From Mesorhizobium sp. CA14 (GTDB lineage Bacteria; Pseudomonadota; Alphaproteobacteria; Rhizobiales; Rhizobiaceae), in assembly GCF_020165195.1 (NCBI RefSeq), contig NZ_JAIUHR010000006.1:124001-188000 (forward strand): DNA of 64,000 nucleotides. Reading direction: 5' to 3'. Of this stretch, positions 55,777-64,000 are shown piece after piece. A program made the position numbers and the translations under genes. The notes beneath the pieces were generated by a model. That model was given only the letters and a program-made list of their open reading frames with translations. It was not told the DNA's origin and did not search any database. How positions within the stretch are numbered: position 1 is the first letter of the stretch; each line of letters starts with the position of its first letter.

Positions 55777-57570
55777 ATGACACAATATGGCGTCGACCTG
55801 TTACTGGTCCTTATTCTCGCAAGCCTCGGATTGTCCGCACTAGCGATTTTCATTTCGATATCCCGGTACCGTCGCAATCACCCAAGGGCCTCGGCCATGG
55901 CGGGCTCCGGCGACGACTTTGCCACCGAGGCGGCGCGAAAGGTGCTGCGCGAATTCGAGAAGAACGGGCAGTCGGTCGATGCGGCTTTGGTGACGTGGTC
56001 GCCGGACACGCTGCGCAAGATCCTCGCCGACGAGCTGCCGGAAGCGCAGGTGATCGTCGTCTCCAATCGCGAACCCTATATCCACAATGAGACGAAGGAT
56101 GGCGGCGTCGAGCTCGTCGTCCCGGCGAGCGGACTGGTCTCGGCGCTGGAGCCGATCACGCGCGCCTGCGCCGGCACCTGGATCGCCTATGGCGGCGGCA
56201 CTGCCGACCGGACGGTGGTCGATGGAAACGACCGCGTGCAAGTGCCGCCTGGCCATCCCTCCTACACTCTGCGCCGGGTCTGGCTCAGTGACGACGAGTA
56301 TCAAGGCTATTATCTCGGCTTCGCCAATGAAGGCCTGTGGCCGCTCTGCCATATCGCCTTCACGCGGCCGATTTTTCGCGAGTCGGACTGGGAGGCCTAT
56401 GAAGCCGTCAACCGCAAATTCGCAGAGACCGTGGTTGCCGAGGCTCGGAACGAGCGGCCGATCGTGCTCGTCCAGGACTATCACTTCGCGCTTTTGCCGC
56501 GCATGATCCGCGAGCGCCTGCCCGAGGCGATCGTCATCACCTTCTGGCACATCCCTTGGCCGAATTCGGAAGTGTTCAGCATATGCCCGTGGCGCGAGCG
56601 CATCCTCGACGGTTTGCTTGGCAGTTCGATCGTGGGCTTCCACACCCAGTTCCACGCCAACAACTTCACCGAGAGCGTCGACCGCTTCATGGAAAGCCGC
56701 ATCGAGCGTGCCGATGCCGCCATTTCCTATGGCGGCCAGGTAACGCTGGTGCATTCCTATCCGATTTCGATCGAATGGCCGATCGATCTCCTGAAGGCCC
56801 TGCCCAGCGTCGAGGAATGCCGGATGCGCGTTCGCAAGCGGTTCAGGATTCCAGCCGGCGCCAAGCTGTGCGTCGGTGTCGAGCGTCTCGATTACACCAA
56901 GGGCATACTCGATCGCTTCCACGCGCTGGAGGAGTTGTTCATTCGCCATCCTGAAATGGTGGGTAAAGTCGTGTTCCTGCAGATCGCGGCGCCGAGCCGC
57001 GGTACGTTGCCCGCCTACAAACAGCTGCACGAGGAATGTCTGCGCTGTGCCGAGGAGCTCAATCAGCGCTACGGCAGCGAACCCTACCGGCCGGTGGTCA
57101 TGGTGGCCGAGCACCATTCGCAGGCCGCGGTCTATGAACTCTATCGCGCCGCCGATATCTGCCTGGTCACCAGCCTGCATGACGGCATGAACCTTGTCGC
57201 CAAGGAGTTCGTCGCCTCGCGCGACGACGAGCAAGGCGTGCTTTTGCTCAGCACCTTCGCCGGCGCCTCGCGCGAGCTGCTGGAGGCGCTGATCGTCAAC
57301 CCTTACGACGCGGCGATGATGAGCGAGGCGATGCTGCAGGCGCTGATCATGGGGCCGGACGAGCAGCACGAGCGTATGCGGCGCATGCGCGAGATCGTGC
57401 GCGACAACAATGTCTTTCGCTGGGCCGGCAGCATGCTGCTCGACGCCGCGCGGCTGAGGAAACGCGGCGAGCTCGACCGGGTCACCGCCTTGTACGACCG
57501 GCCGGCAGGCGTCACCGGCGATAATGTCGTTTCCATGTTCGAACGCAAACAGGCAGTCGGATTCCGATGA
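55777..57570 (+). CDS. otsA: Trehalose-6-phosphate synthase with N-terminal membrane segment
   Basis: About 597 residues. It makes trehalose-6-P from UDP-glucose and glucose-6-P. Catalytic-region motifs include [52 protein letters not shown] and [16 protein letters not shown]. Before the GT20 domain, residues about 7-29 form a hydrophobic helix followed by SRYRRNH, so the enzyme is likely anchored in the inner membrane, unlike 470-residue soluble OtsA. The start is uncertain: ATG 55777 has GGAGG 15 bases upstream, ATG 55747 has none. It overlaps otsB (ATGA). Confidence 0.9.
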   Translation: MTQYGVDLLLVLILASLGLSALAIFISISRYRRNHPRASAMAGSGDDFATEAARKVLREFEKNGQSVDAALVTWSPDTLRKILADELPEAQVIVVSNREPYIHNETKDGGVELVVPASGLVSALEPITRACAGTWIAYGGGTADRTVVDGNDRVQVPPGHPSYTLRRVWLSDDEYQGYYLGFANEGLWPLCHIAFTRPIFRESDWEAYEAVNRKFAETVVAEARNERPIVLVQDYHFALLPRMIRERLPEAIVITFWHIPWPNSEVFSICPWRERILDGLLGSSIVGFHTQFHANNFTESVDRFMESRIERADAAISYGGQVTLVHSYPISIEWPIDLLKALPSVEECRMRVRKRFRIPAGAKLCVGVERLDYTKGILDRFHALEELFIRHPEMVGKVVFLQIAAPSRGTLPAYKQLHEECLRCAEELNQRYGSEPYRPVVMVAEHHSQAAVYELYRAADICLVTSLHDGMNLVAKEFVASRDDEQGVLLLSTFAGASRELLEALIVNPYDAAMMSEAMLQALIMGPDEQHERMRRMREIVRDNNVFRWAGSMLLDAARLRKRGELDRVTALYDRPAGVTGDNVVSMFERKQAVGFR

Positions 57571-58352
57571 ACAATAGTCAGGCAGATCTTACCCCACCGC
57601 TTCCCGAAGGCCGGTGGGCGCTTTTCCTCGACATCGACGGGACCTTGCTGGAGCACGCGGCGCATCCCGACTCCGTCTCGGTCAGCCGGGAGTTGCGCGT
57701 TCTCCTGGAGAGGATCGAGCGGCGGCTCGACGGCGCGCTCGCCTTCATCACCGGCCGCTCGATAGCGGCCGTCGACCATCTGTTCGACCCTTTGAAACTG
57801 CGGATCGCCGGCCTCTACGGGCTGGAGCACAGACTTCGGCCGGACGGAAAGATCGAAGCCGCCGACGAACCGGCGGATATGGCGGCACTTGCCGACGAGA
57901 TCGAGCTGGAGCTGGCAAGCAAGGCCGTCTATGTCGAGCGCAAGGGCCCGGTGCTCGCCATCCACACAAGGGCCGCGCCGCAGCTTCTGGCGCGGGCGAC
58001 GGAGCTGGTCGAGGCAGCGCTCGCCCGCTTGCCGCAAGGCTACCGCGTGATCGCCGGCAATGCCGGCGTCGAGCTGATGCCGCTCGAAGCCGCCAAGGGC
58101 GCCGCGATCCGCCGCTTCATGCAGCTCGATCCTTTCACCGGCAGACGTCCGGTGTTCCTCGGCGACGACACGTCCGACGAGAACGGCTTCGACACGGTCA
58201 ATGCCGCGGGCGGAATCTCGATCCGCGTCAAGCCGCAGGGTGAGACGGCTGCCCGCTTCGTCATCGAGGACGTTGCGAGCGCGATCGCCTGGCTAGAAGC
58301 CAATTTCGGCGAGCCGGTCGCACCAACGGTCAGTCGCAATCTCGTCGCCTAA
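57567..58352 (+). CDS. otsB: Trehalose-6-phosphate phosphatase
   Basis: A 261-residue HAD-superfamily phosphatase converting trehalose-6-P to trehalose. It has the nucleophile motif FLDIDGTLLEHA, FITGRS, and the metal motif LGDDTSDENGF near residue 200. Its ATG overlaps the otsA stop, so both are made together and the toxic intermediate should not accumulate. Confidence 0.94.
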   Translation: MNNSQADLTPPLPEGRWALFLDIDGTLLEHAAHPDSVSVSRELRVLLERIERRLDGALAFITGRSIAAVDHLFDPLKLRIAGLYGLEHRLRPDGKIEAADEPADMAALADEIELELASKAVYVERKGPVLAIHTRAAPQLLARATELVEAALARLPQGYRVIAGNAGVELMPLEAAKGAAIRRFMQLDPFTGRRPVFLGDDTSDENGFDTVNAAGGISIRVKPQGETAARFVIEDVASAIAWLEANFGEPVAPTVSRNLVA

Positions 58353-58369
58353 ACCGGCCAGGTGCTCCA

Positions 58370-58460
58370 CAGCTATCGCTGCTGCAGGCCCCGTGATCAT
58401 GGCGATGATCTCGTTCTTGCCGGTCTTCTTCGTCTCGCGCACGCACGCCCGATCGTTCAA
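58370..58460 (-). pseudogene. Possible C-terminal remnant of a sugar ABC ATPase
   Basis: The minus strand reads VRETKKTGKNEIIAMITG, resembling the last residues of ribose/xylose-type ABC ATPases (a K-x-E-I-I-x-x-I-T-G ending). There is no start, an in-frame stop stands just upstream, and no other part of such a gene is present. Similarity is by eye and short. Confidence 0.2.
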
Positions 58461-58475
58461 CTTTGATCGGGACCA

Positions 58476-59582
58476 TTAATACGTCAGCTCCTTGCCGGTT
58501 TTGCTCGGCGCAGGAAACAGGAAGGCACCGGCAGGATCGAAGAATACCTGCCGCCTGCCCGGCGAGGCATCATGCGTTGCCGCTGCCGAAGATGTCGGCC
58601 GGATGTCGATTTCCTGTCCGGCGCTCGTGCGCGCCACAATACGCCGGCGTTCACCGTAGAAAGCGACATCGACGATCTCGACCGAAAGCTCCGCATTGTT
58701 CGACGAGCGCTCCAGGCGAAATGCTTCCGGCCTGATCATCAGCCTGGTTTTCTGTCCGGGCGCGAAGCTGCCATTGGCGTTTATGCCGGAGACAAGCGCG
58801 CCGTCAGCGAGGCGAATGGTCGAGGCGCCGCCCACGGTTTCCAGATGCTCGGCAGCGAGGAAATTCGAGTTGCCGATGAAGCCGGCAACAAAATCGGTTG
58901 TGGGCCTAAGATAGAGGTCTTCGCCGGTGCCGATCTGTTCGATGCGGCCATCCCTGAAGAGGGCGATGCGGTCCGACAGATGCAGCGCTTCTTCCTGATC
59001 GTGGGTGACGTAAAGGATGGTGACGCCGGTTTCGCGATGGATGCGGCGGATCTCGGCCTGGATCTCCTCGCGCAGCTTCTTGTCCAGTGCCGACAGTGGT
59101 TCGTCCATCAGCAGGATCGGCGGATCATAGGCCAGCGCGCGGGCAAGCGCGACGCGCTGCTGCTGACCGCCCGAGAGCGCCGCGGGCAGACGCTCGGCGA
59201 AGCTTTCCAGCCGCACTAAGGAGAGCATGTCGGCGACCTTGCGCCTGACCTCGGTCTCCGGCCGGCGGCGGACGCGAAGTGGGAAGGCGACGTTTTCCGC
59301 GACGCTCAGGTGCGGGAACAGCGTGTAGCGCTGAAAGACCATGCCGATGTTGCGCTTGTGCGAGGGCACTGAAAGCAGCGACTTGCCCTGCAGCAGCACG
59401 TCGCCGGAGGTCGGATCCTGGAAGCCGGCGATGGCATAGAGCGTGGTCGACTTGCCGGAACCGGACGGCCCGAGGAAGGTCAGGAATTCGCCCTTCGGAA
59501 TATCCAGCGTCACATTATGAACGGCGGTAAAGGCGCCGAACGCCTTGCGCAATTTGCGGATCGAGAGAAAGGGTTGGGTCAT
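58476..59582 (-). CDS. ABC transporter ATP-binding protein (spermidine/putrescine PotA type)
   Basis: A 368-residue ATPase. Walker A GPSGSGKSTTLYAIAG, Q-loop MVFQRYTLFPH, signature [15 protein letters not shown] and Walker B ILLMDEPLSALDKKL are present, with a TOBE domain from about residue 280. Last gene of a polyamine-type importer operon, it overlaps the permease gene by 4 bases (ATGA). Confidence 0.88.
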   Translation of the reverse strand: MTQPFLSIRKLRKAFGAFTAVHNVTLDIPKGEFLTFLGPSGSGKSTTLYAIAGFQDPTSGDVLLQGKSLLSVPSHKRNIGMVFQRYTLFPHLSVAENVAFPLRVRRRPETEVRRKVADMLSLVRLESFAERLPAALSGGQQQRVALARALAYDPPILLMDEPLSALDKKLREEIQAEIRRIHRETGVTILYVTHDQEEALHLSDRIALFRDGRIEQIGTGEDLYLRPTTDFVAGFIGNSNFLAAEHLETVGGASTIRLADGALVSGINANGSFAPGQKTRLMIRPEAFRLERSSNNAELSVEIVDVAFYGERRRIVARTSAGQEIDIRPTSSAAATHDASPGRRQVFFDPAGAFLFPAPSKTGKELTY

Positions 59583-60379
59583 GTCTGCAGCTTTCGGCGC
59601 AAGAGTGCCGTCACGATCATCAGGGCCAGCGTGAGCGCGACCAGCAGACTGGAGGCGGCGGCGATGACGGGGGTGAGGTCGGAGCGGAGACTGCCCCAGA
59701 TCTTGACCGGCAACGTCTGCAGGGTGGGGCTCGCCATGAAGATAGCGACCACGACCTCATCCCATGACGCCAGGAAGGAAAAGATCGCGGCGGAGAAGAT
59801 GCCGATGCGGATCGACGGCAGGGTGATCCTGAGCTTGGCCTGCAGCGGGCTGGCGCCGCAGACGATGGCCGCATCCTCGATCGACTTGTCGAAGCCTTCC
59901 AGAGCGGTCGCGATCGGGATGATGGCGAAAGGCAGCGCCAGCACCGTGTGAGCGACGACGAAGCCGATGGTGGTGCCGCCGAGGCCAAGCCGCAGGAAGA
60001 AGGCGTAGATGGCGATAGCGAAAACGACAACCGGCAGGACCATCGGCGTGAGCAGCAGCCCGCGCAGGACCTCGCGGCCGCGGAACTGGCCGCGAATCAG
60101 CGCGAAGGAGGCGAGCAGGCCGATGGCGACGGCGAGGATCGCCGTCATCGTAGCGATACGCGCGCTGGTGAGGGCCGCTTCGATCCAGGAGGGATCGGCG
60201 AACAGCTCCTGATACCATTTCAGCGTCCAGCCGGGGGGCGGAAAGGCCAGCCAACGCGAGGAGCCGAAGGAGAGGAGCACAATGAAGACCACGGGCAGCA
60301 GCAGGAAGGCGGCGACCAGCGCGGTGAAGGCGAGCAGTGCTGCCTTCAACCAGCCGAGGCGGTCATAGTCGAGCAGCAT
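59579..60379 (-). CDS. ABC transporter permease (PotC type)
   Basis: A 266-residue inner-membrane permease starting at ATG 60379, one base after the stop of the upstream permease gene. It has six hydrophobic helices and the EAA loop IEDAAIVCGASPLQAKLRI. Upstream in-frame codons only shadow the neighbouring gene. PotC position in a PotA/B/C/D-like set. Confidence 0.87.
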   Translation of the reverse strand: MLLDYDRLGWLKAALLAFTALVAAFLLLPVVFIVLLSFGSSRWLAFPPPGWTLKWYQELFADPSWIEAALTSARIATMTAILAVAIGLLASFALIRGQFRGREVLRGLLLTPMVLPVVVFAIAIYAFFLRLGLGGTTIGFVVAHTVLALPFAIIPIATALEGFDKSIEDAAIVCGASPLQAKLRITLPSIRIGIFSAAIFSFLASWDEVVVAIFMASPTLQTLPVKIWGSLRSDLTPVIAAASSLLVALTLALMIVTALLRRKLQT

Positions 60380-60380
60380 C

Positions 60381-61241
60381 TCAGGCGCCTCCCGCCGCGC
60401 GTTTTGACCCGACCAGGCGCAGCTGCAACGCATAAAGCGCCATGGTGACGACGAGCAGAATGAAGGCGGCAGCACTCCCCAGGCCCCAGTTAAGCAGCGA
60501 CTGGATCATTTGCGCGATCATTTCGGCGAGCATCATGTTCGACGTGCCGCCGAGCAGCGCCGGCGTGACGAAATAGCCGAGCGACATGACGAAGACCATC
60601 AGGCCGCCGGCGGCGATGCCGGGCAATGACAGCGGCAACAGGATGCGCCTGAAGGCGGCGAACGGGCTGGCACCACAAAGAGCGGCTGCGCGCAAAGTCA
60701 TTGGATCGATCGCGCGCAAGGTGCCGACCAGCGGCAGGATCATGAAGGGCAGCATGATGTAGACCATGCCGATGGTGACGCCGGTGAGATTGTTGATCAG
60801 CGGCAGTGGCTGATCGATGATGCCGGCGCCCATCAGCGCCCGGTTGATGACGCCGGTGCGCTGCAACAGCACCATCCAGGCATAGGTGCGGGTCAAGAGG
60901 TTCGTCCACATCGAGAGGATGATGATGCCGAACAGGATCGAGGCGAGCGCCGGCGGCATGATCGCCAGCATCCAGGCAACGGGGAAGGCGACGACCACGG
61001 TGACGATGGTGACGACGAAGGCGACCACGAAAGTATTGAAGAACACCCGCACGTAGGTGCCGTCGCCCAGCAGCGCCGCGTAATTCTGCAGGCCTGGAGC
61101 GGGGTCGGTGACGCTGCGCAGCAGGAGCGCCAGCACCGGCACGACGAAAAACAACCCGATCAGGATCAACGCCGGAAACAGGCCGCCCAGGCCTGCCGGT
61201 ATGCGCGAGGTTGTGATCCCTTGCTGTGCTTCCACCGACAT
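60381..61241 (-). CDS. ABC transporter permease (PotB type)
   Basis: A 286-residue permease with six helices and the EAA-like loop LRAAALCGASPFAAFRRIL. It pairs with the PotC-type permease. The start ATG lacks a clear ribosome binding site. The binding-protein gene lies 71 bases upstream. Confidence 0.87.
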   Translation of the reverse strand: MSVEAQQGITTSRIPAGLGGLFPALILIGLFFVVPVLALLLRSVTDPAPGLQNYAALLGDGTYVRVFFNTFVVAFVVTIVTVVVAFPVAWMLAIMPPALASILFGIIILSMWTNLLTRTYAWMVLLQRTGVINRALMGAGIIDQPLPLINNLTGVTIGMVYIMLPFMILPLVGTLRAIDPMTLRAAALCGASPFAAFRRILLPLSLPGIAAGGLMVFVMSLGYFVTPALLGGTSNMMLAEMIAQMIQSLLNWGLGSAAAFILLVVTMALYALQLRLVGSKRAAGGA

Positions 61242-61312
61242 GAGGTAGTAATCCCGGATTGCGGATCGGGACGGCGAGCGCCGTCCCGATCCTTGTCACG
61301 AAAAGGCGGCGT

Positions 61313-62317
61313 CTACTTCGCCTGCCAGGCGTACCAGCGCGTGGCGATCTCGTCGCGATGCTCGGCCCAGTAGTTCATGTCGAGGTTGATCTGGCCGTCG
61401 ACATGGGCGTCGGGCAAGCCCTTGACCACGTCGGCGGGCATTTCCGCCTTGGCCTTGGTGTTGATCGGCGCGTAGCCGCTCGCCTCGGCGAATTTCGCCT
61501 GCCCGGTCGGGCTGGTCGCCGCGGCGAGGAACTTCATGGCGCCGTCCTTGTTCCTGGCGCCCTTCGGCACCACCAGGACGTCGGCGGCGGTGAGGTTCTG
61601 GTTCCACGACACGCCGACATCGGCGCCGTCCTTCTCGAGCGCGAAGACGCGGCCGTTCCAGAGCTGGCCGAAGGCGGCCTCGCCGGAGGCGATCAGCTGC
61701 TGCGATTCGGCGCCGCCGCCCCACCAGACGATGTCCGACTTGATGGTGTCGAGCTTCTTGAAGGCGCGGTCGAGGTCGAGCGGATAGAGCTTGTCGGCCG
61801 GCACGCCGTCGGCGAGCAGCGCGATCTCGATCACGCCCGGCGCCGACCATTTGTAGAAGGTGCGCTTGCCCGGAAACTTCTTGGTGTCGAACATGTCCGC
61901 CCAGCTTCCCGGCTCGCCGGAGACGGCGCCCTTGTTCCAGGCAAGCACGAAGGAATAGTAAAAGCTGCCGACGGCGTTCTCATTGCTGAAGCGCGGGTCG
62001 AGATCGGCCTTCGGCACGACGGCGAAGTCGATCGGCTCGAGCAACCCATCCTTGGCCGCCTTGATGGCGAAATCCATCTCGACATCGACGACGTCCCAGG
62101 TGACGTTCTTGGCGTCGACCATGGCCTTCAGCTTGCCGTAGTCGGTCGGCCCGTCCTGCAGCACCTTGATGCCCGAAGAGGTGGTGAAAGGCTCGGCCCA
62201 GGATTTGGTCTGGGCTTCCTGCGTCGTCCCGCCCCAGCTGGTGAACACCATTTCATCGGCCTTCGCGGCCGTGGTCGCCATCAGTCCGGCAAGGATGCCG
62301 GCGAAAATCAGTTTCAT
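61313..62317 (-). CDS. Polyamine-type ABC transporter substrate-binding protein (PotD/PotF-like)
   Basis: A 334-residue periplasmic binding protein. The signal peptide (MKLIFAGILAGLMATTAAKA) is followed by DEMVFTSWGGTTQEAQTKSW, a pattern shared by spermidine/putrescine and related binding proteins. Trp and acidic residues later (VWWGGGAES) could form an amine site. AGGAGAA precedes the ATG. The substrate may be a polyamine, amino alcohol or another cation; the operon also has an aldehyde dehydrogenase. Confidence 0.87.
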   Translation of the reverse strand: MKLIFAGILAGLMATTAAKADEMVFTSWGGTTQEAQTKSWAEPFTTSSGIKVLQDGPTDYGKLKAMVDAKNVTWDVVDVEMDFAIKAAKDGLLEPIDFAVVPKADLDPRFSNENAVGSFYYSFVLAWNKGAVSGEPGSWADMFDTKKFPGKRTFYKWSAPGVIEIALLADGVPADKLYPLDLDRAFKKLDTIKSDIVWWGGGAESQQLIASGEAAFGQLWNGRVFALEKDGADVGVSWNQNLTAADVLVVPKGARNKDGAMKFLAAATSPTGQAKFAEASGYAPINTKAKAEMPADVVKGLPDAHVDGQINLDMNYWAEHRDEIATRWYAWQAK

Positions 62318-62379
62318 GTCGTTCTCCTCTGATTGGTTGTTCCGTTTCTTGTTCTTGTCTGCACCCTCGCCATGCCGTC

Positions 62380-63855
62380 TCAGCGCATGATGAAAGGATC
62401 GGGGATCGGGTCGTCCGAGGTGCGGATCCATACCGATTTCGAGCGCGTGTAATCGCGGATGGCGTCGAGGCCGCCTTCGCGGCCGAGGCCGGAAAGGCCG
62501 TAGCCGCCGAAAGGAACCAGCGGCGAGACGGCGCGGTAAGTGTTGACCCAGACGACGCCGGCATGGATGCCGCGGGCCATGCGATGCGCCTTGGCGAGAT
62601 TTGAGGTGAAGACGCCGGAGGCGAGCCCGAATTGCGTGTCGTTGGCCAAATCCAGCGCTTCAGCCTCGCTGTCGAAGGCAAGCACACTCAGCACCGGACC
62701 GAACAGCTCTTCGCGCACGCAGGCGAGAGCCTGGTCCTGCGCCTCTATGATGGTCGGCGCGTAGTAGTATCCGTCGGCCTTGCCCTTCGGCCGCGCGCCG
62801 CCGGTGACCAGTCGGCCGCCTGCCGCCGCGCTCTCCGCCACGATCGCCTCGATCCTTTCGCGCTGGCGCGAGGTCGCCAGTGGGCCCATCTCGGTCGCGG
62901 GATCCTGCGGGTCGCCGATGACGATGGCTTCCGCCTTGCGCTTCAGCCGCGCGAGGAAATCGTCCTTGACCGAGCGCTCGACCAGCAGCCGCGAGCCCGC
63001 GACGCAACTCTGGCCGGTGGCCGCGAAGATGCCGGCGACAACCGCATTGGCGGCGCTGTCGAGATCGGCGTCGGCGAAGACGACGACCGGGCTTTTGCCA
63101 CCGAGCTCGAGCGTCGTGTAAGCGAGGTTCTCGGCGGTGTTGGCGACAATCCGTCGGGCGGTCGAAGGGCCGCCGGTGAAGGCGACGCGCGCGACCAGCC
63201 GATGGCTGGTCAGGCGGTGCCCGCAATCATGGCCGAAGCCGGTGAGGATGTTGACGCTGCCGGCAGGGAAGCCGGCCTCATGGACGAGCTCGGCGAAAGC
63301 CAGCAGCGGCGCCGGCCCATCCTCGGAGGCCTTGAGAACGACGGTGCAGCCGGCGGCCAGCGCCGGGCCGAGCTTGACCGCCGACAGGAAGAGCTGCGAG
63401 TTCCAGGGTACGACGGCCGCGACGACGCCGATCGGCTCGGGCCGAACCGTCACTTCCATATCGGCCTTGTCGATCGGGATGAAAGCGCCTTCATGCTTGT
63501 CGGCCAGTCCGCCATAATAGCGGTAGTAATCGCCGACATAGGCGATCTGTGCGCGCGTCTCGCGGATGATCTTGCCGGTGTCGCGCGTTTCAAGCTCGGC
63601 CAGGCGGCTGGCATTGGCGGCGACGAGATCGCCGAGCCTGACCAGCAGTTTTCCACGCGCGGTTGCGGTCATTGCCGCCCATGGGCCGGAGCGTAGCGCC
63701 CGGTGCGCGGCCTCCACGGCGCGGTCGACATCGGCAACCGAAGCTGCGGGCATCGTCGCCCAGGGCAGGCCCGTCGACGGATCGATGCTTTCGAAGGTGG
63801 AGGCGGGCTCAGTGAAACGGCCGTCTATGTAGTTCCTGAAGGCGGTGCTGCTCAT
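62380..63855 (-). CDS. NAD-dependent aldehyde dehydrogenase
   Basis: A 491-residue aldehyde dehydrogenase with VVPWNSQLFLSAVK, AFTGGPSTAR, general base Glu in LELGGKSPVVVF and catalytic Cys in GQSCVAGSR. Between a luciferase-like oxidoreductase and a polyamine-type importer, it probably oxidises an aldehyde released from the imported compound. Its ATG overlaps the stop of the upstream gene (ATGA). Confidence 0.86.
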   Translation of the reverse strand: MSSTAFRNYIDGRFTEPASTFESIDPSTGLPWATMPAASVADVDRAVEAAHRALRSGPWAAMTATARGKLLVRLGDLVAANASRLAELETRDTGKIIRETRAQIAYVGDYYRYYGGLADKHEGAFIPIDKADMEVTVRPEPIGVVAAVVPWNSQLFLSAVKLGPALAAGCTVVLKASEDGPAPLLAFAELVHEAGFPAGSVNILTGFGHDCGHRLTSHRLVARVAFTGGPSTARRIVANTAENLAYTTLELGGKSPVVVFADADLDSAANAVVAGIFAATGQSCVAGSRLLVERSVKDDFLARLKRKAEAIVIGDPQDPATEMGPLATSRQRERIEAIVAESAAAGGRLVTGGARPKGKADGYYYAPTIIEAQDQALACVREELFGPVLSVLAFDSEAEALDLANDTQFGLASGVFTSNLAKAHRMARGIHAGVVWVNTYRAVSPLVPFGGYGLSGLGREGGLDAIRDYTRSKSVWIRTSDDPIPDPFIMR

Positions 63856-64000
63856 CGCGACTCCGCCTCCTGGAAAGCCGGCATCACCTTGTCGACGAAC
63901 AGCTGCAGCGATTTCTTCTTGCGCTCGTGCGAAAGGCCGCTGTCGATCCAGATCGAATACTGGTCGTAGCCCTGCGCCTCATAGGTCTTCAGCTTGGCGA
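63852..64000 (-). CDS. Luciferase-like (LLM class) flavin-dependent oxidoreductase, C-terminal end only
   Basis: The last 48 or so residues are visible: AKLKTYEAQGYDQYSIWIDS, then GLSHERKKKSLQLFVDKV and MPAFQEAESR. The pattern, with a final helix ending KVMPAF, is that of bacterial luciferase-like monooxygenases that oxidise substrates with reduced flavin. The rest lies beyond the window. Its TGA overlaps the aldehyde dehydrogenase start, so both act in one operon, perhaps monooxygenation followed by aldehyde oxidation. Confidence 0.65.
   Translation of the reverse strand, partial: AKLKTYEAQGYDQYSIWIDSGLSHERKKKSLQLFVDKVMPAFQEAESR

Noticed and set aside
1-64000. Search for CRISPR arrays, tRNA or rRNA genes and transposases
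   Set aside because: No regularly spaced repeats, no cloverleaf or rRNA stretch and no transposase-like frame could be recognised by eye.

Overview
The window is a GC-rich chromosomal segment of an alphaproteobacterium, most likely a Hyphomicrobiales (Rhizobiales) species close to Mesorhizobium. This is inferred from a short second FtsZ like the one known in Sinorhizobium, the phnWAY plus phnSTUV phosphonate genes, the rhizobial GAGCATGATG-type palindromic repeat, promoters of the rhizobial general stress type (GGAAC-N17-GTT), and the density of ABC transporters and sugar-acid enzymes. No rRNA, tRNA, CRISPR array, transposase or phage gene was seen.

Layout. 1-8.9 kb is a stress and acetate block: two small stress-type proteins, a protein-L-isoaspartate methyltransferase fused to an erythromycin-esterase-like domain, a PoxB-type pyruvate oxidase and, divergently, phosphoketolase (xfp) plus acetate kinase (ackA), then a DUF2267 protein. 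9.1-14.2 kb holds an alpha/beta hydrolase, a succinate-semialdehyde-type dehydrogenase and an iron alcohol dehydrogenase, divergent from a GntR regulator with a perfect palindrome between them, followed by a DJ-1/PfpI protein. 14.3-29.7 kb is a sugar-acid island: RraA-like protein, four enolase-superfamily (mandelate racemase type) dehydratases, a complete carbohydrate ABC importer, a GntR regulator, a NIPSNAP protein, an SDR, mannonate dehydratase and a proline-racemase-superfamily protein with unusual active-site residues. 29.9-39.4 kb is mixed: FtsZ2, maleylacetate reductase, an aldehyde dehydrogenase, a frameshifted S-formylglutathione hydrolase, an FAD oxidase, an aminotransferase, a DUF2231 membrane protein and a PQQ-type sugar dehydrogenase lipoprotein.

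39.4-52.2 kb is a 2-aminoethylphosphonate (AEP) locus: a divergent LysR regulator, phnW-phnA-phnY (AEP to phosphonoacetaldehyde to phosphonoacetate to acetate plus phosphate), an FAD oxidoreductase and a PbfA-like lyase that should widen the substrate range, a D-2-hydroxyacid dehydrogenase, and the phnSTUV importer. Pho-box-like sites precede phnW and phnS. 52.3-58.4 kb encodes a glycosyltransferase, a glycogen-debranching-type glucosidase and trehalose synthesis (otsA-otsB). 58.5-64 kb is a polyamine-type ABC importer with an aldehyde dehydrogenase and the end of a luciferase-like flavin oxidoreductase.

A recurring theme is a GGAAC-N17-GTT promoter at a sensible distance before five separate units (both small proteins, poxB, the DUF2231 gene and otsA). 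This suggests that acetate overflow, protein repair and trehalose synthesis in this window share general-stress (EcfG/RpoE2) control. All functions are read from sequence motifs and family knowledge; no database search was possible.
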